Source: Caldifarciminota bacterium UBA1063 (GTDB taxonomy: Bacteria; Hydrothermota; Hydrothermia; UBA1063). From it: 64,000 bases of DNA. Every line of letters begins with the position of its first letter. Positions within the stretch are counted from its first letter, which is position 1. The stretch covers positions 6,051 to 70,050 of the forward strand of contig DCDE01000035.1 in the NCBI GenBank assembly GCA_002316275.1, given 5' to 3'. Below the pieces are notes generated by a model. The model did no database searches. It saw nothing but the letters and a program-made list of their open reading frames with translations, and was not told where the DNA came from. Positions 1 to 9,825 of the stretch are shown here, piece after piece. The translations under genes and the position numbers were made by a program.

Positions 1-1216
1 CATTATCTTCTGTATAACCAGTTAAGTAAATGAGCGTATCCCTCATAACACAAACATAGGCCGATTCTACAGGTGCTGAATTATGCGTAATCGTAAGGGT
101 AAGAGTATCTTCGCTGCCACATTCAGGCAGCGAGGAATAAGCGACCTCTAAACTTCTTGGCACGCCCGTCCATATCTGCATTGTGGGATCCCCCAATGCA
201 TGAAACCCATAATAGTCTTCATCACCTGGATAGGCGGCGTACAACTTAAGTCTTGCTTCTTCACAAGCATCTCCGAAGGTATTTACGCCACCGAAAACAG
301 AGCCAAAGAAAACTCTTGCTATCACGCTCCTATATTGAGCAGCAGATGTTCTTGTCGTTGTAGTAGCAAAATAGGCTGCTGCACCCCGTGGTGAGGTTGG
401 AGTGCCTGTAAGAAGCCACATCTCTGCTGTACACGGGTTTCCAGAGGTACCGATAGTCCTACAGGTTGCGGAAACCACAATGGGCATCTTAGGTCCATTG
501 GATAGATTGTCAGGCACAACATCAAATGGTGACCACCAGTTGTTAACACCAGATCCTCTATATAGAACGAAGCTCCTACCATCATTGACACGATTCATTA
601 CAGTGGTTGAATTGTCTCCGAATGCATCACAAAGGGTATCGACAAGGATGTAGCCGGCTTCTAACATACACGCTTTTGCATACCTGGCATCATCCCAATA
701 AATTGCATCATCAGATGGATCATAGTCTAAATTTACTATTGTAGTACCCTTTAAAAACCATGTGGTATCCTGCATATAAGGTGTCCTCTCGTAAAGGAGG
801 ATCTTGTTCACTACCGTCTGCATTTGAGTGAGATTCGAAGCAGTGATTCTACCAGAGATAATTTCATTGAAGAGATCTCCGTCCATGTTCGTGTAGTAAT
901 TATCACTCATAATATTATTTACATACTGAAATGGAATAAGGTTAGGACCTCCAGCAATGAGAAGATAGTGGGGTCTAATCTGCCAAGTATTGTAAGCATT
1001 CAAAATGTAATTTTTGATTTGAGTTGCACTGGTACCGGTCTCCGAAGTCTTGACAACCTTTGTGGTAATCCCCTTTTTCACTTTCCACTGCGCCAGAGGC
1101 ATTACGGCGTCGTAGAAAGCGTCAGGGGTAATGATCAGATATTCAGCACCCCTCTCTTGTGCAAAGAGGAAGGTGGAGAAAAGCAATACGAAAAGTACTC
1201 TAAGTACTTTTTTCAT
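1..1216 (-). CDS. Gingipain-like (peptidase family C25) secreted protein, C-terminus cut by window edge
   Basis: The minus-strand frame stays open from an ATG at 1216 to base 1, giving 405 residues with the C-terminus outside the window. A GGAGGG ribosome-binding site sits just upstream. Residues 1-19 are a signal peptide ending FAQ. The rest follows the C25 fold: YLIITPDAFYDAVMPLAQWK near 27-44, LLIAGG at 85-90, a Cys in VVSATC (C252), and the terminal LGDPTMQIW at 341-349. Gingipains carry a catalytic His in a Gly-His-Gly motif; here the aligned stretch reads YRGSG (219-223), with Ser in place of His, so activity is uncertain. It is the last visible gene of the minus-strand run and a paralogue of the 1144-residue gene at 2561. 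Such proteins are exported, probably to the cell surface. Confidence 0.85.
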   Translation of the reverse strand, partial: MKKVLRVLFVLLFSTFLFAQERGAEYLIITPDAFYDAVMPLAQWKVKKGITTKVVKTSETGTSATQIKNYILNAYNTWQIRPHYLLIAGGPNLIPFQYVNNIMSDNYYTNMDGDLFNEIISGRITASNLTQMQTVVNKILLYERTPYMQDTTWFLKGTTIVNLDYDPSDDAIYWDDARYAKACMLEAGYILVDTLCDAFGDNSTTVMNRVNDGRSFVLYRGSGVNNWWSPFDVVPDNLSNGPKMPIVVSATCRTIGTSGNPCTAEMWLLTGTPTSPRGAAAYFATTTTRTSAAQYRSVIARVFFGSVFGGVNTFGDACEEARLKLYAAYPGDEDYYGFHALGDPTMQIWTGVPRSLEVAYSSLPECGSEDTLTLTITHNSAPVESAYVCVMRDTLIYLTGYTEDN

Positions 1217-1302
1217 TTTCCCTCCGTATGGCGTTAAGTATACATCTTAATGTGAAAAAAAATGCACAATGAAACATCGGCTAAACTGTTAGAGGAAAGA
1301 AT

Positions 1303-2550
1303 CTAATTTACTATCAAAAGCTCCGCTGGGATTAATTTTCCTTCACTTTCTACCAAAAGATAGTAAATACCACTTGGAAGCGGGCTCCCTGAATCACTCT
1401 TACCATCCCAAGAGATAGAAATTTCATTCTGAAAAGTAATATCCTCCCACCTCTTAACTTTACGACCTGTTATGTCAGTGAGACTCAAAGATACTCTCAC
1501 GGTATACTCATTACGCGACTTCAAAAAAAATGTATACTCATTTCCACCAAAAATAGTTTTAATTGTGAGTGTCACAGGTCCTTCATTTGGTTCCTCCGCA
1601 ATGCCGGCAATAACACCATCGTTCCACGTCTCACCCCCATCAAGTGTATATATGACATGATTATATCCGCATGCGATGCCGTGAAGCTCATCACTAAAAT
1701 CTACATCAAAAAGAGTAGAATCTTGAGGGCTATTTTGCCTAGTCCAGGTCAAACCCCCGTCTTCGGTATAGAGAATTGTCCCTGTTCGTCCTACTGCCCA
1801 TCCCTTGTTCCCGATGAATTCCAGTGCCCTCAGATACTTTGTATTCTCAGGAATCGCTGTGATAGAATCCCAAGTACTTCCTCCATTAGTGCTCCTCAAA
1901 ATGATCGGTTCCAGCGTCTGATCATTTCCACCAACCACCACAATTACGTTTTCGTTAATTGCATGTACATCAAGGTAATCTTCATAACCCGTTGATTGAT
2001 AAAGACTACTGCAGTTCTCTCCCCCATCTACGCTCTTTACAATATAGCCCTGCCCTGTATCACAACTATCAGGCCATCCTGCAACGGCATAAACCGTAAG
2101 GGTATCAGCAAAAGTAACTCCATAATACTCAGCGAGATAGTAAGGGGTAAAATATTGATCCCAATACTCCCCGCCGTTCCTGGTTCTCGCAATGACTCCG
2201 TCTCCGCCCACAGCCCAACCATACAAACTATCAAGAAATTCAATCCTCGTTAGATATTTTGAAACACCAGTAACTTGCAATTCCCAAGTACCGCCACCAT
2301 CCCGAGAGTGCATAATCTCTCCAAGGACACCGCAGGTCCATACCTTTTCTCCATCAGTGCAGCAAACATCAAAGAACCTTCTCGATGCAGTAGTTGAAAT
2401 CTGATGCCATATAGCTCCGCCATCGGTCGTCTTTAAGACCATTATCGAATCCAGAGTAACCACATACCCTGTCAGGCCATCAGGTGCCAGTGCACAGCCG
2501 TGAAAATTTGAAAATGAAAGCACCTCTAAAAGCAACATTATACTACTCAT
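1303..2550 (-). CDS. Ycf48/BNR-repeat beta-propeller secreted protein with type IX-like C-terminal tail
   Basis: 415 residues, ATG at 2550 preceded by AAGGAGGT. The body repeats the pattern T-x-DGG-x-W followed by F-x-D-x-x-x-GWAVG (for example TEDGGLTWTRQ and GWAVGRTGTILY), typical of the Ycf48/BNR family that folds as a beta-propeller. Residues from about 345 form a FlgD-like or type IX sorting-like tail: a VTLTIK-type opening, then DITGRKVKRWED, and PSGIYYLLVESEGK near the end. The N-terminus (MSSIMLLLEVLSFS) is a poor signal peptide but hydrophobic. It lies 10 bases after the large C25 gene, so it is probably co-transcribed. The propeller is likely a surface-exposed binding domain; the ligand is unknown. 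Confidence 0.75.
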   Translation of the reverse strand: MSSIMLLLEVLSFSNFHGCALAPDGLTGYVVTLDSIMVLKTTDGGAIWHQISTTASRRFFDVCCTDGEKVWTCGVLGEIMHSRDGGGTWELQVTGVSKYLTRIEFLDSLYGWAVGGDGVIARTRNGGEYWDQYFTPYYLAEYYGVTFADTLTVYAVAGWPDSCDTGQGYIVKSVDGGENCSSLYQSTGYEDYLDVHAINENVIVVVGGNDQTLEPIILRSTNGGSTWDSITAIPENTKYLRALEFIGNKGWAVGRTGTILYTEDGGLTWTRQNSPQDSTLFDVDFSDELHGIACGYNHVIYTLDGGETWNDGVIAGIAEEPNEGPVTLTIKTIFGGNEYTFFLKSRNEYTVRVSLSLTDITGRKVKRWEDITFQNEISISWDGKSDSGSPLPSGIYYLLVESEGKLIPAELLIVN

Positions 2551-2560
2551 ACAACCTCCT

Positions 2561-5500
2561 TCAGTCCACTTTAATAACCTTCTTTAACTCACGATACTCC
2601 TCACCCTTAATTTCAACAAAATAAATGCCAGAGGGTATATCACTACATTCCCATCGAATTTCATAAACCCCGACACCAGCTTTCGTATAAAGTTTTGGAA
2701 CATCAAAATAAACCCGGCCCACGACATCGTATATCTTTACACCCGGGAAACTACTGTCCGGTAGCACTCCCCCGATGGTTATGTAAAGTACATCCCTCAC
2801 GGGATTGGGTGCAACAGAGAAAGTCCGTTCAAAACCACGTTCTACAATGTCTGAGAGAGAATCGGGAGGATTCGTAGTAACCTTTATTGCCCTTCCATTT
2901 ATAATTGGTGCACAGGCTAAAGGATAAACGTCGTTGTACGCGTAAAGGAGTCCTATATCTCTTGTCTGATTCTGTATTCCACAGGTTGCATAATAGTGCC
3001 AATAGTCATCGTTATTTATATTTTTGTATTGGAAAACAATAACCCCATCCCCACTTACCGTCTGATGATGAGATGGGTCATATAAGACAAGCTGAAAAGT
3101 CTGTTTTTCACCAATCTGAGGCGATGTAGGATTGTGAATATGCGGAACTCCCGACCATTCAACAATAAAACGCAGGTTCTGTGCGTCGAAGTAATAACAG
3201 ACCTTTCCACCCGCTGATGCATCAAAGTAATCCCAGAAGGGTGCAACAATTGCTCCGGGGGCACTTAAGGATGGTAGTGTCCAGTTGTATATTTCTGAGT
3301 AATTCCAGGAACCCATAACAATATATCCATTTTCACAAACCGAAACGGAATTGTAATCCCTACCATAAAATTTAAATGAGAATGGAAGTGAAACCGTAGC
3401 TATACCATCTGTAAAATGTACAATTGATCCACTCCCGCCAGAATCTGGGTCGATTTCAATCCATTGATAAACCGGGGCTTCTGGATGTGCATCAGAATTG
3501 TCATAAGCAAAATATCCATACCCATCAGGTCCATAAGGAGCATTTTGTGTAGGGATTCCAATTTCAATCTGAAAAGCAACAACTTGAGTCCAGGCGTTAT
3601 TGCAGTTAAGGATCAGCGTAAAAGGTATTTTTCTACCAGGGTATAGTGAAGAAGAAACACTAACCCTGAAGGGGTCAGAAGAGTTAGAAGAAGATCCACT
3701 TACTGGTATACTTCCGAAAACTCCTATTGAATCAATTATTGTAACGCCCCTATCTTCAGACCGAAGAATACCCGTCACCGTTTCCGCACCCTGACCTCCC
3801 GAATCTACTAGAGAAACAATTAGATTTGCAGTTTCGCCTGGGTCGAAAATCCCATTCCCACCATCGGAAATGGTATATCCAGTGATAGCAAAGTTGGGCG
3901 CCTTTACTTCTACCCAAAAAGACCAGTCGAAATTACCCTGAGAAGAAGAGACCATAGCATCAAACCTGATGCTGCTATTATTCCGTGCATCATTTAAGAC
4001 ACTGAAAGCATAGGGCCCACGCTCAACCACCTGACCAGGAGAAATAGAACCAAAACTAAAGACCGAGTCAATGAGACTTACAAGCGGATCCAAAGTCGAT
4101 ATTCTCACCACCACATTAGATGCAGAGACCGAATTGCCATAATTTTTCACACTTAAATGCAGATTCAGCGTCTCCCCAGGGTTGACATCTCCATTCCCAT
4201 TCCCCTGAGAGTCGTCTATACTATGAGAATAATACCCTGGGTACACCGAAGAATTGGATACCATTGTATAACCGGTGTATGGAATACGATTGGGCGCGGT
4301 TACAGTTACAAAGAGCGTGTCAGAGCTGCCCGTTGTAACCTGGAAATATGCATAGCCACCAGCATCGGTAATACCTACTTCCTTCACCTCATTATATTTG
4401 TAAAGACTGACCAAAGCTCCCTTAAAAGGTAAGGAATTGTAATCAAGCACCCTAACAGAATATGTACTGACACCCTGCGGACATGATGGAGGATGTATTA
4501 CAATTAACGTCTCAGGGACATCTGTCCAAACTTCAAGAGAAGGATCTCCCAGTAAATTGTAAGCGTAGAAATAATAACCTACACTATCAACATAACTGCT
4601 ACCCTGAAAATTCATTATTAATTCCAGCTTGCTCCTAAGCATAAGGGAACCAAGCACATATATTCCCTCCGAAAGAAGCCCACCGTAAAATCCCAGGTCT
4701 ATACAATTGTTCCATCTCGAGTGAGTATTGGGTGAGGAAGAACCATAAAATGACACTGCACCCTTCGGATTAAGAGTATCACCAGCGGTAATCCATTTTC
4801 TTCCAAAACAGGCAGGATTATGATATGCGCCGGTATTACATACAATACTAGTTACTACAGGTAACTTCCAGCCGTTTGACAATTCTTCAATGTTACTAAC
4901 CATAAAGGATGGATAGTACCATCCCGCGTAGTTTGCATTCCCACCCCGATAGTTCACAAATGCTACACCACGATTCACAGAAGCAATTATGTCAGATGCA
5001 ACTGGATGATGAATGCTATCATAAAACATCGTGTCAATTTTAGTGTATCCAAAATCCAGCATTTCAGCCCCTATTCTCCTCTTGACCTTGATGGGGGTTG
5101 TCATCTGATCAGGGGGATAATCAGCTCCTATAAGAAGAGCACTATTTAGCCAAGTCGGATCAGAAGTAAAAGGATTGGCCTCATACTGGATTATTTTCTT
5201 AACAACTGTTCTCAGTTGATTCACGTTTTCAACATCAAGTCTCCCCACGATCATTTCAGGGATATAATCAATATAATCCGTGAGGCCATAAGGTAGATCT
5301 GTAGGATTTGTTTCACCTGGAATAGAAAAATTTGGAACAACTGCAATACCTCCAACCAATAAAACGAACTCTGGACGTGGTTCCATAGTATTCCAACACT
5401 GCACTATGGAATCTCTAATCTGGTAGTGACTTAATTCTCCTGGATTGAACTTGATGACCCTTACTGAATAACCCTTTTTCTCCTTCCAATCTATTAGAGG

Positions 5501-5995
5501 GAGAGTTGCGCTATAATAATTATCAGGAACAACAAATATAATGCCTCCTGGTAAACAATCCTCCTCAACATAATTTAAAACAATGTTTTTTAATACCATC
5601 CTATAGGAACGAGATAACCTCGAAAAATCAGGTACACTTGACAGAATCTCAACCTGAACTTTCTTAGCTGACACGATATTTTCCTGCTCCATGAAGACCG
5701 AATTTATCGTCACTGGATAAAAATTCATACCCAAAAGGTTAATAGGTTCACTTATAACAATTCCACATTTTGAACTATTTACATCTCCCATAAAATTCTC
5801 TCGTTCCAAAATCCTATACGTAACAACAGGTGTCGTAGAAGATGCCACAAGATGCGTAAATGAGGCAGACTCCCCGCTGTCGAATTCCAAGATAAATACA
5901 TTATCAGTAGGTGAGCTATATATCTTCTCAACATAAACACTATCGAGAAGTGGGAGCTCGACCTTTAAACATACCAGAAAAAACAGAATCTTCAC
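2561..5995 (-). CDS. Large gingipain-like (C25) protein with Ig-like domains and type IX-like C-terminal tail
   Basis: 1144 residues; the ATG overlaps the stop of the upstream gene (ATGA, 5992-5995). A short hydrophobic N-terminus (MKILFFLVCLKV) suggests export. Residues about 150-490 are a C25 peptidase-like region: FVVPDNYYSATLPLIDWKEK, VLLVGG, VGRLDV, a Cys in VTSIVC (C386), and LGDPSLEVW. The stretch aligned with the gingipain GHG motif is NYRGGN (348-353), so the usual His is absent. After it come a transthyretin-like fragment (FKGALVSLYKYNEV), two repeated NPGETLNLHLSV/DPGETANLIVSL beta-domains, a beta-sandwich with FKFYGRDYNSVSVCENGYI, and a FlgD-like tail ending PSGIYFVEIKGEEYRELKK. 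It may be a surface protease, or a structural or pseudo-enzyme relative. Confidence 0.8.
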   Translation of the reverse strand: MKILFFLVCLKVELPLLDSVYVEKIYSSPTDNVFILEFDSGESASFTHLVASSTTPVVTYRILERENFMGDVNSSKCGIVISEPINLLGMNFYPVTINSVFMEQENIVSAKKVQVEILSSVPDFSRLSRSYRMVLKNIVLNYVEEDCLPGGIIFVVPDNYYSATLPLIDWKEKKGYSVRVIKFNPGELSHYQIRDSIVQCWNTMEPRPEFVLLVGGIAVVPNFSIPGETNPTDLPYGLTDYIDYIPEMIVGRLDVENVNQLRTVVKKIIQYEANPFTSDPTWLNSALLIGADYPPDQMTTPIKVKRRIGAEMLDFGYTKIDTMFYDSIHHPVASDIIASVNRGVAFVNYRGGNANYAGWYYPSFMVSNIEELSNGWKLPVVTSIVCNTGAYHNPACFGRKWITAGDTLNPKGAVSFYGSSSPNTHSRWNNCIDLGFYGGLLSEGIYVLGSLMLRSKLELIMNFQGSSYVDSVGYYFYAYNLLGDPSLEVWTDVPETLIVIHPPSCPQGVSTYSVRVLDYNSLPFKGALVSLYKYNEVKEVGITDAGGYAYFQVTTGSSDTLFVTVTAPNRIPYTGYTMVSNSSVYPGYYSHSIDDSQGNGNGDVNPGETLNLHLSVKNYGNSVSASNVVVRISTLDPLVSLIDSVFSFGSISPGQVVERGPYAFSVLNDARNNSSIRFDAMVSSSQGNFDWSFWVEVKAPNFAITGYTISDGGNGIFDPGETANLIVSLVDSGGQGAETVTGILRSEDRGVTIIDSIGVFGSIPVSGSSSNSSDPFRVSVSSSLYPGRKIPFTLILNCNNAWTQVVAFQIEIGIPTQNAPYGPDGYGYFAYDNSDAHPEAPVYQWIEIDPDSGGSGSIVHFTDGIATVSLPFSFKFYGRDYNSVSVCENGYIVMGSWNYSEIYNWTLPSLSAPGAIVAPFWDYFDASAGGKVCYYFDAQNLRFIVEWSGVPHIHNPTSPQIGEKQTFQLVLYDPSHHQTVSGDGVIVFQYKNINNDDYWHYYATCGIQNQTRDIGLLYAYNDVYPLACAPIINGRAIKVTTNPPDSLSDIVERGFERTFSVAPNPVRDVLYITIGGVLPDSSFPGVKIYDVVGRVYFDVPKLYTKAGVGVYEIRWECSDIPSGIYFVEIKGEEYRELKKVIKVD

Positions 5996-6954
5996 TGTGT
6001 TGCCTCCCTCAGAATTAATAGACCTTCATCTCTATCAACAACATATATTAATCCTTCTCTAACCTTTACATTGTATGAATAAGGTGTATCAAAAATGGCA
6101 CATAGCAGCGGGTTTGATGGATCTTGGATATCAAAAACCACGAGCCCACCTTCCCTATCTGCAACATAGCAAAGGTTACCTTCAACCCAGATCCCTTGAG
6201 CGTATCCTCTTGTATCGTATGTTCCAACAACATTTAGGCTATCAAGATCAGATACATCTATGATACAGAGACCGCGAAGCCCATCAGCCACATAAGCGTA
6301 TGAACCTAATACAAAGATATCCCTAGCATTACCACGAGTATCTATAGTGGAGATGTAAGCCTCAGCAACGGGCTTTGAAACATCATAAACCTGGACACCC
6401 ATCTGTTCACAAGCTAGAAATGCTATGGAATCAACCATATAGACACTTCTTACGCTTCCAGAAGTGGAAAAGCGCTTTCGGAACCCTGGGAACGAAGGGC
6501 TGCTAACGTCTTCCATAATAAACCAGTACCCACCAGCGATGTAAACGTAATTTGTATCCTGCGGGGGGGCATAAATACCATAGGCTGAAAACCATCCACC
6601 GTCCTCTCCAACAAATGAAGGACTTTCTGGTAATGACAAATCAAATATTTTTAAACCGCCAAGATCAATTGAAGCTACATAGAGAAAGGAATCTCTCACG
6701 GCGATTCCCACATACCTTTTCTGTGTAGGATAACTCCCAACAATTAGAGGAGCCTCTGGGTCAGCTACATCCACAACCTGTAAACCACCCTGGTCATCAG
6801 CCACATAAGCATAATTCCCAGCAATATCCACATCTTTTGCATACCCAGGGAGTTTGCAGCTTCCCACAACAGTATATATCCTCATTTCTTCTGAGGGTTT
6901 AGTACACGTAAGTGCAAGAATTCCAAAAATTAACAGTAAAAATTTCCTATACAT
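5992..6954 (-). CDS. LVIVD-repeat lipoprotein
   Basis: 320 residues. The N-terminus MYRKFLLLIFGILALTC ends in a lipobox (LALTC), so the mature protein should be lipid-anchored at Cys17. The rest is about six repeats of the LVIVD type, each containing patterns such as GNYAYVADDQGGLQVVDV, D-x-x-x-P, and V-G-x-Y; the family is expected to form a beta-propeller. A TGGAGGTAAGAA ribosome-binding site precedes the ATG, 14 bases after the stop of the barrel-like gene. It overlaps the C25 gene by four bases, so the two are probably translationally coupled. Its role is unknown; a surface or periplasmic binding scaffold is my inference. Confidence 0.75.
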   Translation of the reverse strand: MYRKFLLLIFGILALTCTKPSEEMRIYTVVGSCKLPGYAKDVDIAGNYAYVADDQGGLQVVDVADPEAPLIVGSYPTQKRYVGIAVRDSFLYVASIDLGGLKIFDLSLPESPSFVGEDGGWFSAYGIYAPPQDTNYVYIAGGYWFIMEDVSSPSFPGFRKRFSTSGSVRSVYMVDSIAFLACEQMGVQVYDVSKPVAEAYISTIDTRGNARDIFVLGSYAYVADGLRGLCIIDVSDLDSLNVVGTYDTRGYAQGIWVEGNLCYVADREGGLVVFDIQDPSNPLLCAIFDTPYSYNVKVREGLIYVVDRDEGLLILREATQ

Positions 6955-6968
6955 TTCTTACCTCCATC

Positions 6969-7931
6969 TTAAATTCTATAGTAAAAAATGGTCCCTAAGG
7001 TCCACTTCTTATAGTTCTTCAGTTTCTCAATTTCAGGATAAACATCAGAATTAGCATACCTAAACTCCCTTGAAACAAAAAATTCACTATACATCCCTAA
7101 TAAAACTCGTACCTTTACGCCTGCACTTATGTTATGTACCAACTCTCTCCTTCCAGAATGAATAGGGTCCACAAGTGGGGAATTTTCAGAGATATAAGTC
7201 CTCAAATCGAGGGAATACTTGAAATAAGCATCCGAGATCCTTTTGATCCCAGGTACAAGAGAGTTTCCAACTGTGAACGAATGATTATAATATGAGATAT
7301 CAGGGATAGGTCCTTTGGCATCGGAGAAGCAGAATTCATATAAAAGTTCTGGCCTCAAAAACTTTGAAAAGTCTTTCCACCAAGTAAACCTAGCGGCGTA
7401 ATTTTTAGAATCGTAATAATCAAACTCTTCGTAATAGTCAAGAGTCCAGTATCTTGCAGAAACTGTAAGGATGTTCCCGTGTAATGTGCCAGAAAACCCC
7501 ATATTAAAACGGCCTCTCGTATATTTACATGGGACATATTCCGAACCACCTGAAGGTCTGTAATATCTTATCATATAGTCTGGCAAGATACTGTATCCCA
7601 GAACTGCGTCAATGCTCCCCAGATCCTGTCGAAATTCTATACTAAAATTCCAGTAATCCTTGATTCGATTATTCAAATAGCTCGATGACTTTATAAAACA
7701 ATCCATGTAACTCACTCTATTCTCTATTGGTCTAAACTCCAGTCTAAATTTCGTTGAGAAATCCAGCCTCAAATCATCAGCGGTTTTAATAGGGTACTTA
7801 TTGGGGTATAATCCACTGGTATACTCTTCAATTTCCTGGTCAGAGAACTTATATATGTTATTGTCGTAAGAAATCCCAATGATAGATCTCAAAGAAAAAT
7901 CTAAGCTGCAAAACAGGATAATCCAGATCAT
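6969..7931 (-). CDS. Putative outer-membrane beta-barrel protein
   Basis: 320 residues, not assigned to a named family. The N-terminus (MIWIILFCSLDFSLRS) is a short signal-like stretch. The remainder is rich in aromatic residues and alternating polar/hydrophobic strands (RLDFSTKFRLEFRPI, WNFSIEFRQDLGSIDAVLGYS, RFNMGFSGTLHGNILTVSARYW) and ends in WTLGTIFYYRI, with the aromatic-rich last strand expected of an outer-membrane barrel. The start overlaps the stop of the upstream gene (ATGA, 7928-7931). Sitting in the poly-gamma-glutamate operon, it could help pass polymer or a secreted protein across the outer membrane; that is inference from position. Confidence 0.5.
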   Translation of the reverse strand: MIWIILFCSLDFSLRSIIGISYDNNIYKFSDQEIEEYTSGLYPNKYPIKTADDLRLDFSTKFRLEFRPIENRVSYMDCFIKSSSYLNNRIKDYWNFSIEFRQDLGSIDAVLGYSILPDYMIRYYRPSGGSEYVPCKYTRGRFNMGFSGTLHGNILTVSARYWTLDYYEEFDYYDSKNYAARFTWWKDFSKFLRPELLYEFCFSDAKGPIPDISYYNHSFTVGNSLVPGIKRISDAYFKYSLDLRTYISENSPLVDPIHSGRRELVHNISAGVKVRVLLGMYSEFFVSREFRYANSDVYPEIEKLKNYKKWTLGTIFYYRI

Positions 7932-8740
7932 TTCTCAGGAACCTGTAGGTTTATCGCCACACTCTCCAACCCCATCACAGTGAATTCCAATCTATGTTTG
8001 CCCTTCTTCAAATCTAAATAGAAGGTGTTAGGAGCGGATGGTATGACTTCTTTACGATTTCTAAAATAGACGGTTTCTGAAGGTTTTGGAGAATAGGTTA
8101 CCTCTTTGAAAACTTTGTTATTTGACCTCACCGAAAGGGTGTAAACCCCACTTTTACCAAGGTTGTTAAAAATCGCTCTCGCATTTATTTTCAGTCTTCT
8201 GGGACCCTCAACTTCAAGCACAAGAGGCTTTTGAGGTGTAACTTCATAATACTTGATTATTCTCTCATTCTGAACGAGTTCTAGAATACCTGCATATTGA
8301 GATGGACTGATATCTATCCATCTGCCAGGCGCCTCAAAAGAAAATCTTAAAAGAATCGTGTCCACTGGAGCACGCCAGAGATGTAATTCATACCCGTGTT
8401 TCCCTTCCGGGACCTGAATGTAAAAAGACCGCCATTTACTTACATTTATATTATCTATTTTTGAAACTTTTGAGTACTCGGTCTCTTTGGTGATGAACCT
8501 TTCACTTGTCTCATCAGTAACAAGCACCATTTTATATGTGGTGGGGCTCTGTAGCCCCTTTTTCCATGGGATTCTTGTGTAAACTCTCACCCAAACAGGG
8601 CCACTCACCTCAAACTTGACAGGTTTATCTCTGGTCAAGACGTAGTATTTCTCCGACTGGGTGACCTGAGTTTTAACAGTCGCCTCAGGGGTAGTAGACG
8701 CCACACTCAGTTGCCCGAGGAGAAAAAATATAAGTAACAT
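7928..8740 (-). CDS. Exported protein with an internal duplication, in the pgs operon
   Basis: 270 residues, family not recognised. MLLIFFLLGQLSVAS is a signal peptide. The mature part looks like two copies of a roughly 120-residue beta domain. The first has YYVLTRDKPVKFEVSGPVWV, then TYKMVLVTDE and VPEGKHGYELHLW; the second has YYEVTPQKPLVLEVEGPRRL, then VYTLSVRSNN and LKKGKHRLEFTV. The matching order of KPV/KPL, VxGP and KGKH/EGKH supports duplication. Its ATG touches the stop of pgsW. Position suggests a periplasmic partner of glutamate-polymer synthesis, perhaps taking the place of the missing PgsA/CapA, but no catalytic motif is visible. Confidence 0.65.
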   Translation of the reverse strand: MLLIFFLLGQLSVASTTPEATVKTQVTQSEKYYVLTRDKPVKFEVSGPVWVRVYTRIPWKKGLQSPTTYKMVLVTDETSERFITKETEYSKVSKIDNINVSKWRSFYIQVPEGKHGYELHLWRAPVDTILLRFSFEAPGRWIDISPSQYAGILELVQNERIIKYYEVTPQKPLVLEVEGPRRLKINARAIFNNLGKSGVYTLSVRSNNKVFKEVTYSPKPSETVYFRNRKEVIPSAPNTFYLDLKKGKHRLEFTVMGLESVAINLQVPEK

Positions 8741-9825
8741 TACAACCTCCTTAAACTCTTTTTAATATAATAATCCACATCAAAAACCAGGGTGAAGCCC
8801 AGAATCAAGAGAAACAAAACAAGAGAGATCGAAGTAGCTAATAGTGAGTATCTTACCTCGAAGAACAATTCACCCTCACCAGGTGGAGGAATGGGAACAG
8901 GAGCAGAAGGAAGGCCATGCCTCCTCGCAAGCTGATTTACATTATAAATATTAACCACTGGAATACCCTTCTTCAGGAACAGACCCACAAGACCAGGGTG
9001 ATCCCTATACTCAAAGCTCACAATACCGGAAGGAACCTCCACCCCTGCAAGAACTGCAGTGTTCCCACCAACATTAATAAAACATTTAATAGGCTCATCC
9101 CCTGCTTTATCCAGATAAATCTTGAACTTTTTCTCAATAGCCTCGGAGAGATCATTCGCCTCAATCTCAACAACATGGGTACGGTTAATAGCCGCTTTTA
9201 TTAACTGTCTTCCTTCAGGACTCAAGCCCCTACCAATGTCATCAATTCCGCCTGCTGACGCAAAAGATGTCTTAAAATCAATATAGCCCGATCTATAAAG
9301 AATATCCTCCATATCAAGGTAAGTAAACTGCGGAATATTGGCACCCCACATAGAGGAACCCACAGAAGTAAATATAATAGGACGCAATTTTAGAGTTTTT
9401 ATCGCTGAAATCATCGCAATATTAAGGGCAGGGAAGGAAGAAGTAAAGTGAACTGCAACGAGATCTCCACCTTTCAGATGCAATTTTTTCAGATACTGAA
9501 CAAAGAGAGCAGCAAAGTTTGGATTAACACTAGTGAGTTTCGCTGTGAGGTCGCCAAATTCAGTAGTAATTGGACTAAGTTGCATCCCGATAAGCCCTGA
9601 ACCATTGGGATCATTTACAGGATCGATGGGTATATTCTTTTCAAGTCGTGACTCTTTCACTTTGAGGAACATAGTTTCAGTGAAGCGTGCTGCCTCAAGC
9701 TTTAACTTATAATATGGCGCATATACTTTAGATTTAGAGCTGAGGGCAAAAAAACATAACAAAATGCCGAGAATTGCGTCAAAAACAAGAATGTACGCTG
9801 GTAGCCTTCCCTTTCTCCTCTTCAT
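8740..9825 (-). CDS. pgsW: Poly-gamma-glutamate system protein PgsW
   Basis: 361 residues. One membrane helix near the N-terminus (YILVFDAILGILLCFFALSS) and one near the C-terminus (ATSISLVLFLLILGFTLVF) bracket an extracytoplasmic domain. That domain contains DPNGSGLIGMQLSPITTEFG, DLVAVHFTSSFPALNIA, TSVGSSMWGAN and INVGGNTAVLAG, which I recognise as the conserved blocks of the PgsW family found beside pgsB-pgsC in many non-Bacillus genomes. The biochemical role of PgsW is not established. The start overlaps pgsC by four bases (9822-9825), and the next gene follows at once. Confidence 0.8.
   Translation of the reverse strand: MKRRKGRLPAYILVFDAILGILLCFFALSSKSKVYAPYYKLKLEAARFTETMFLKVKESRLEKNIPIDPVNDPNGSGLIGMQLSPITTEFGDLTAKLTSVNPNFAALFVQYLKKLHLKGGDLVAVHFTSSFPALNIAMISAIKTLKLRPIIFTSVGSSMWGANIPQFTYLDMEDILYRSGYIDFKTSFASAGGIDDIGRGLSPEGRQLIKAAINRTHVVEIEANDLSEAIEKKFKIYLDKAGDEPIKCFINVGGNTAVLAGVEVPSGIVSFEYRDHPGLVGLFLKKGIPVVNIYNVNQLARRHGLPSAPVPIPPPGEGELFFEVRYSLLATSISLVLFLLILGFTLVFDVDYYIKKSLRRL

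Noticed and set aside
824..1237. 137-codon plus-strand frame
   Set aside because: It lies opposite the C25 gene, which has a signal peptide, C25 blocks and a ribosome-binding site.
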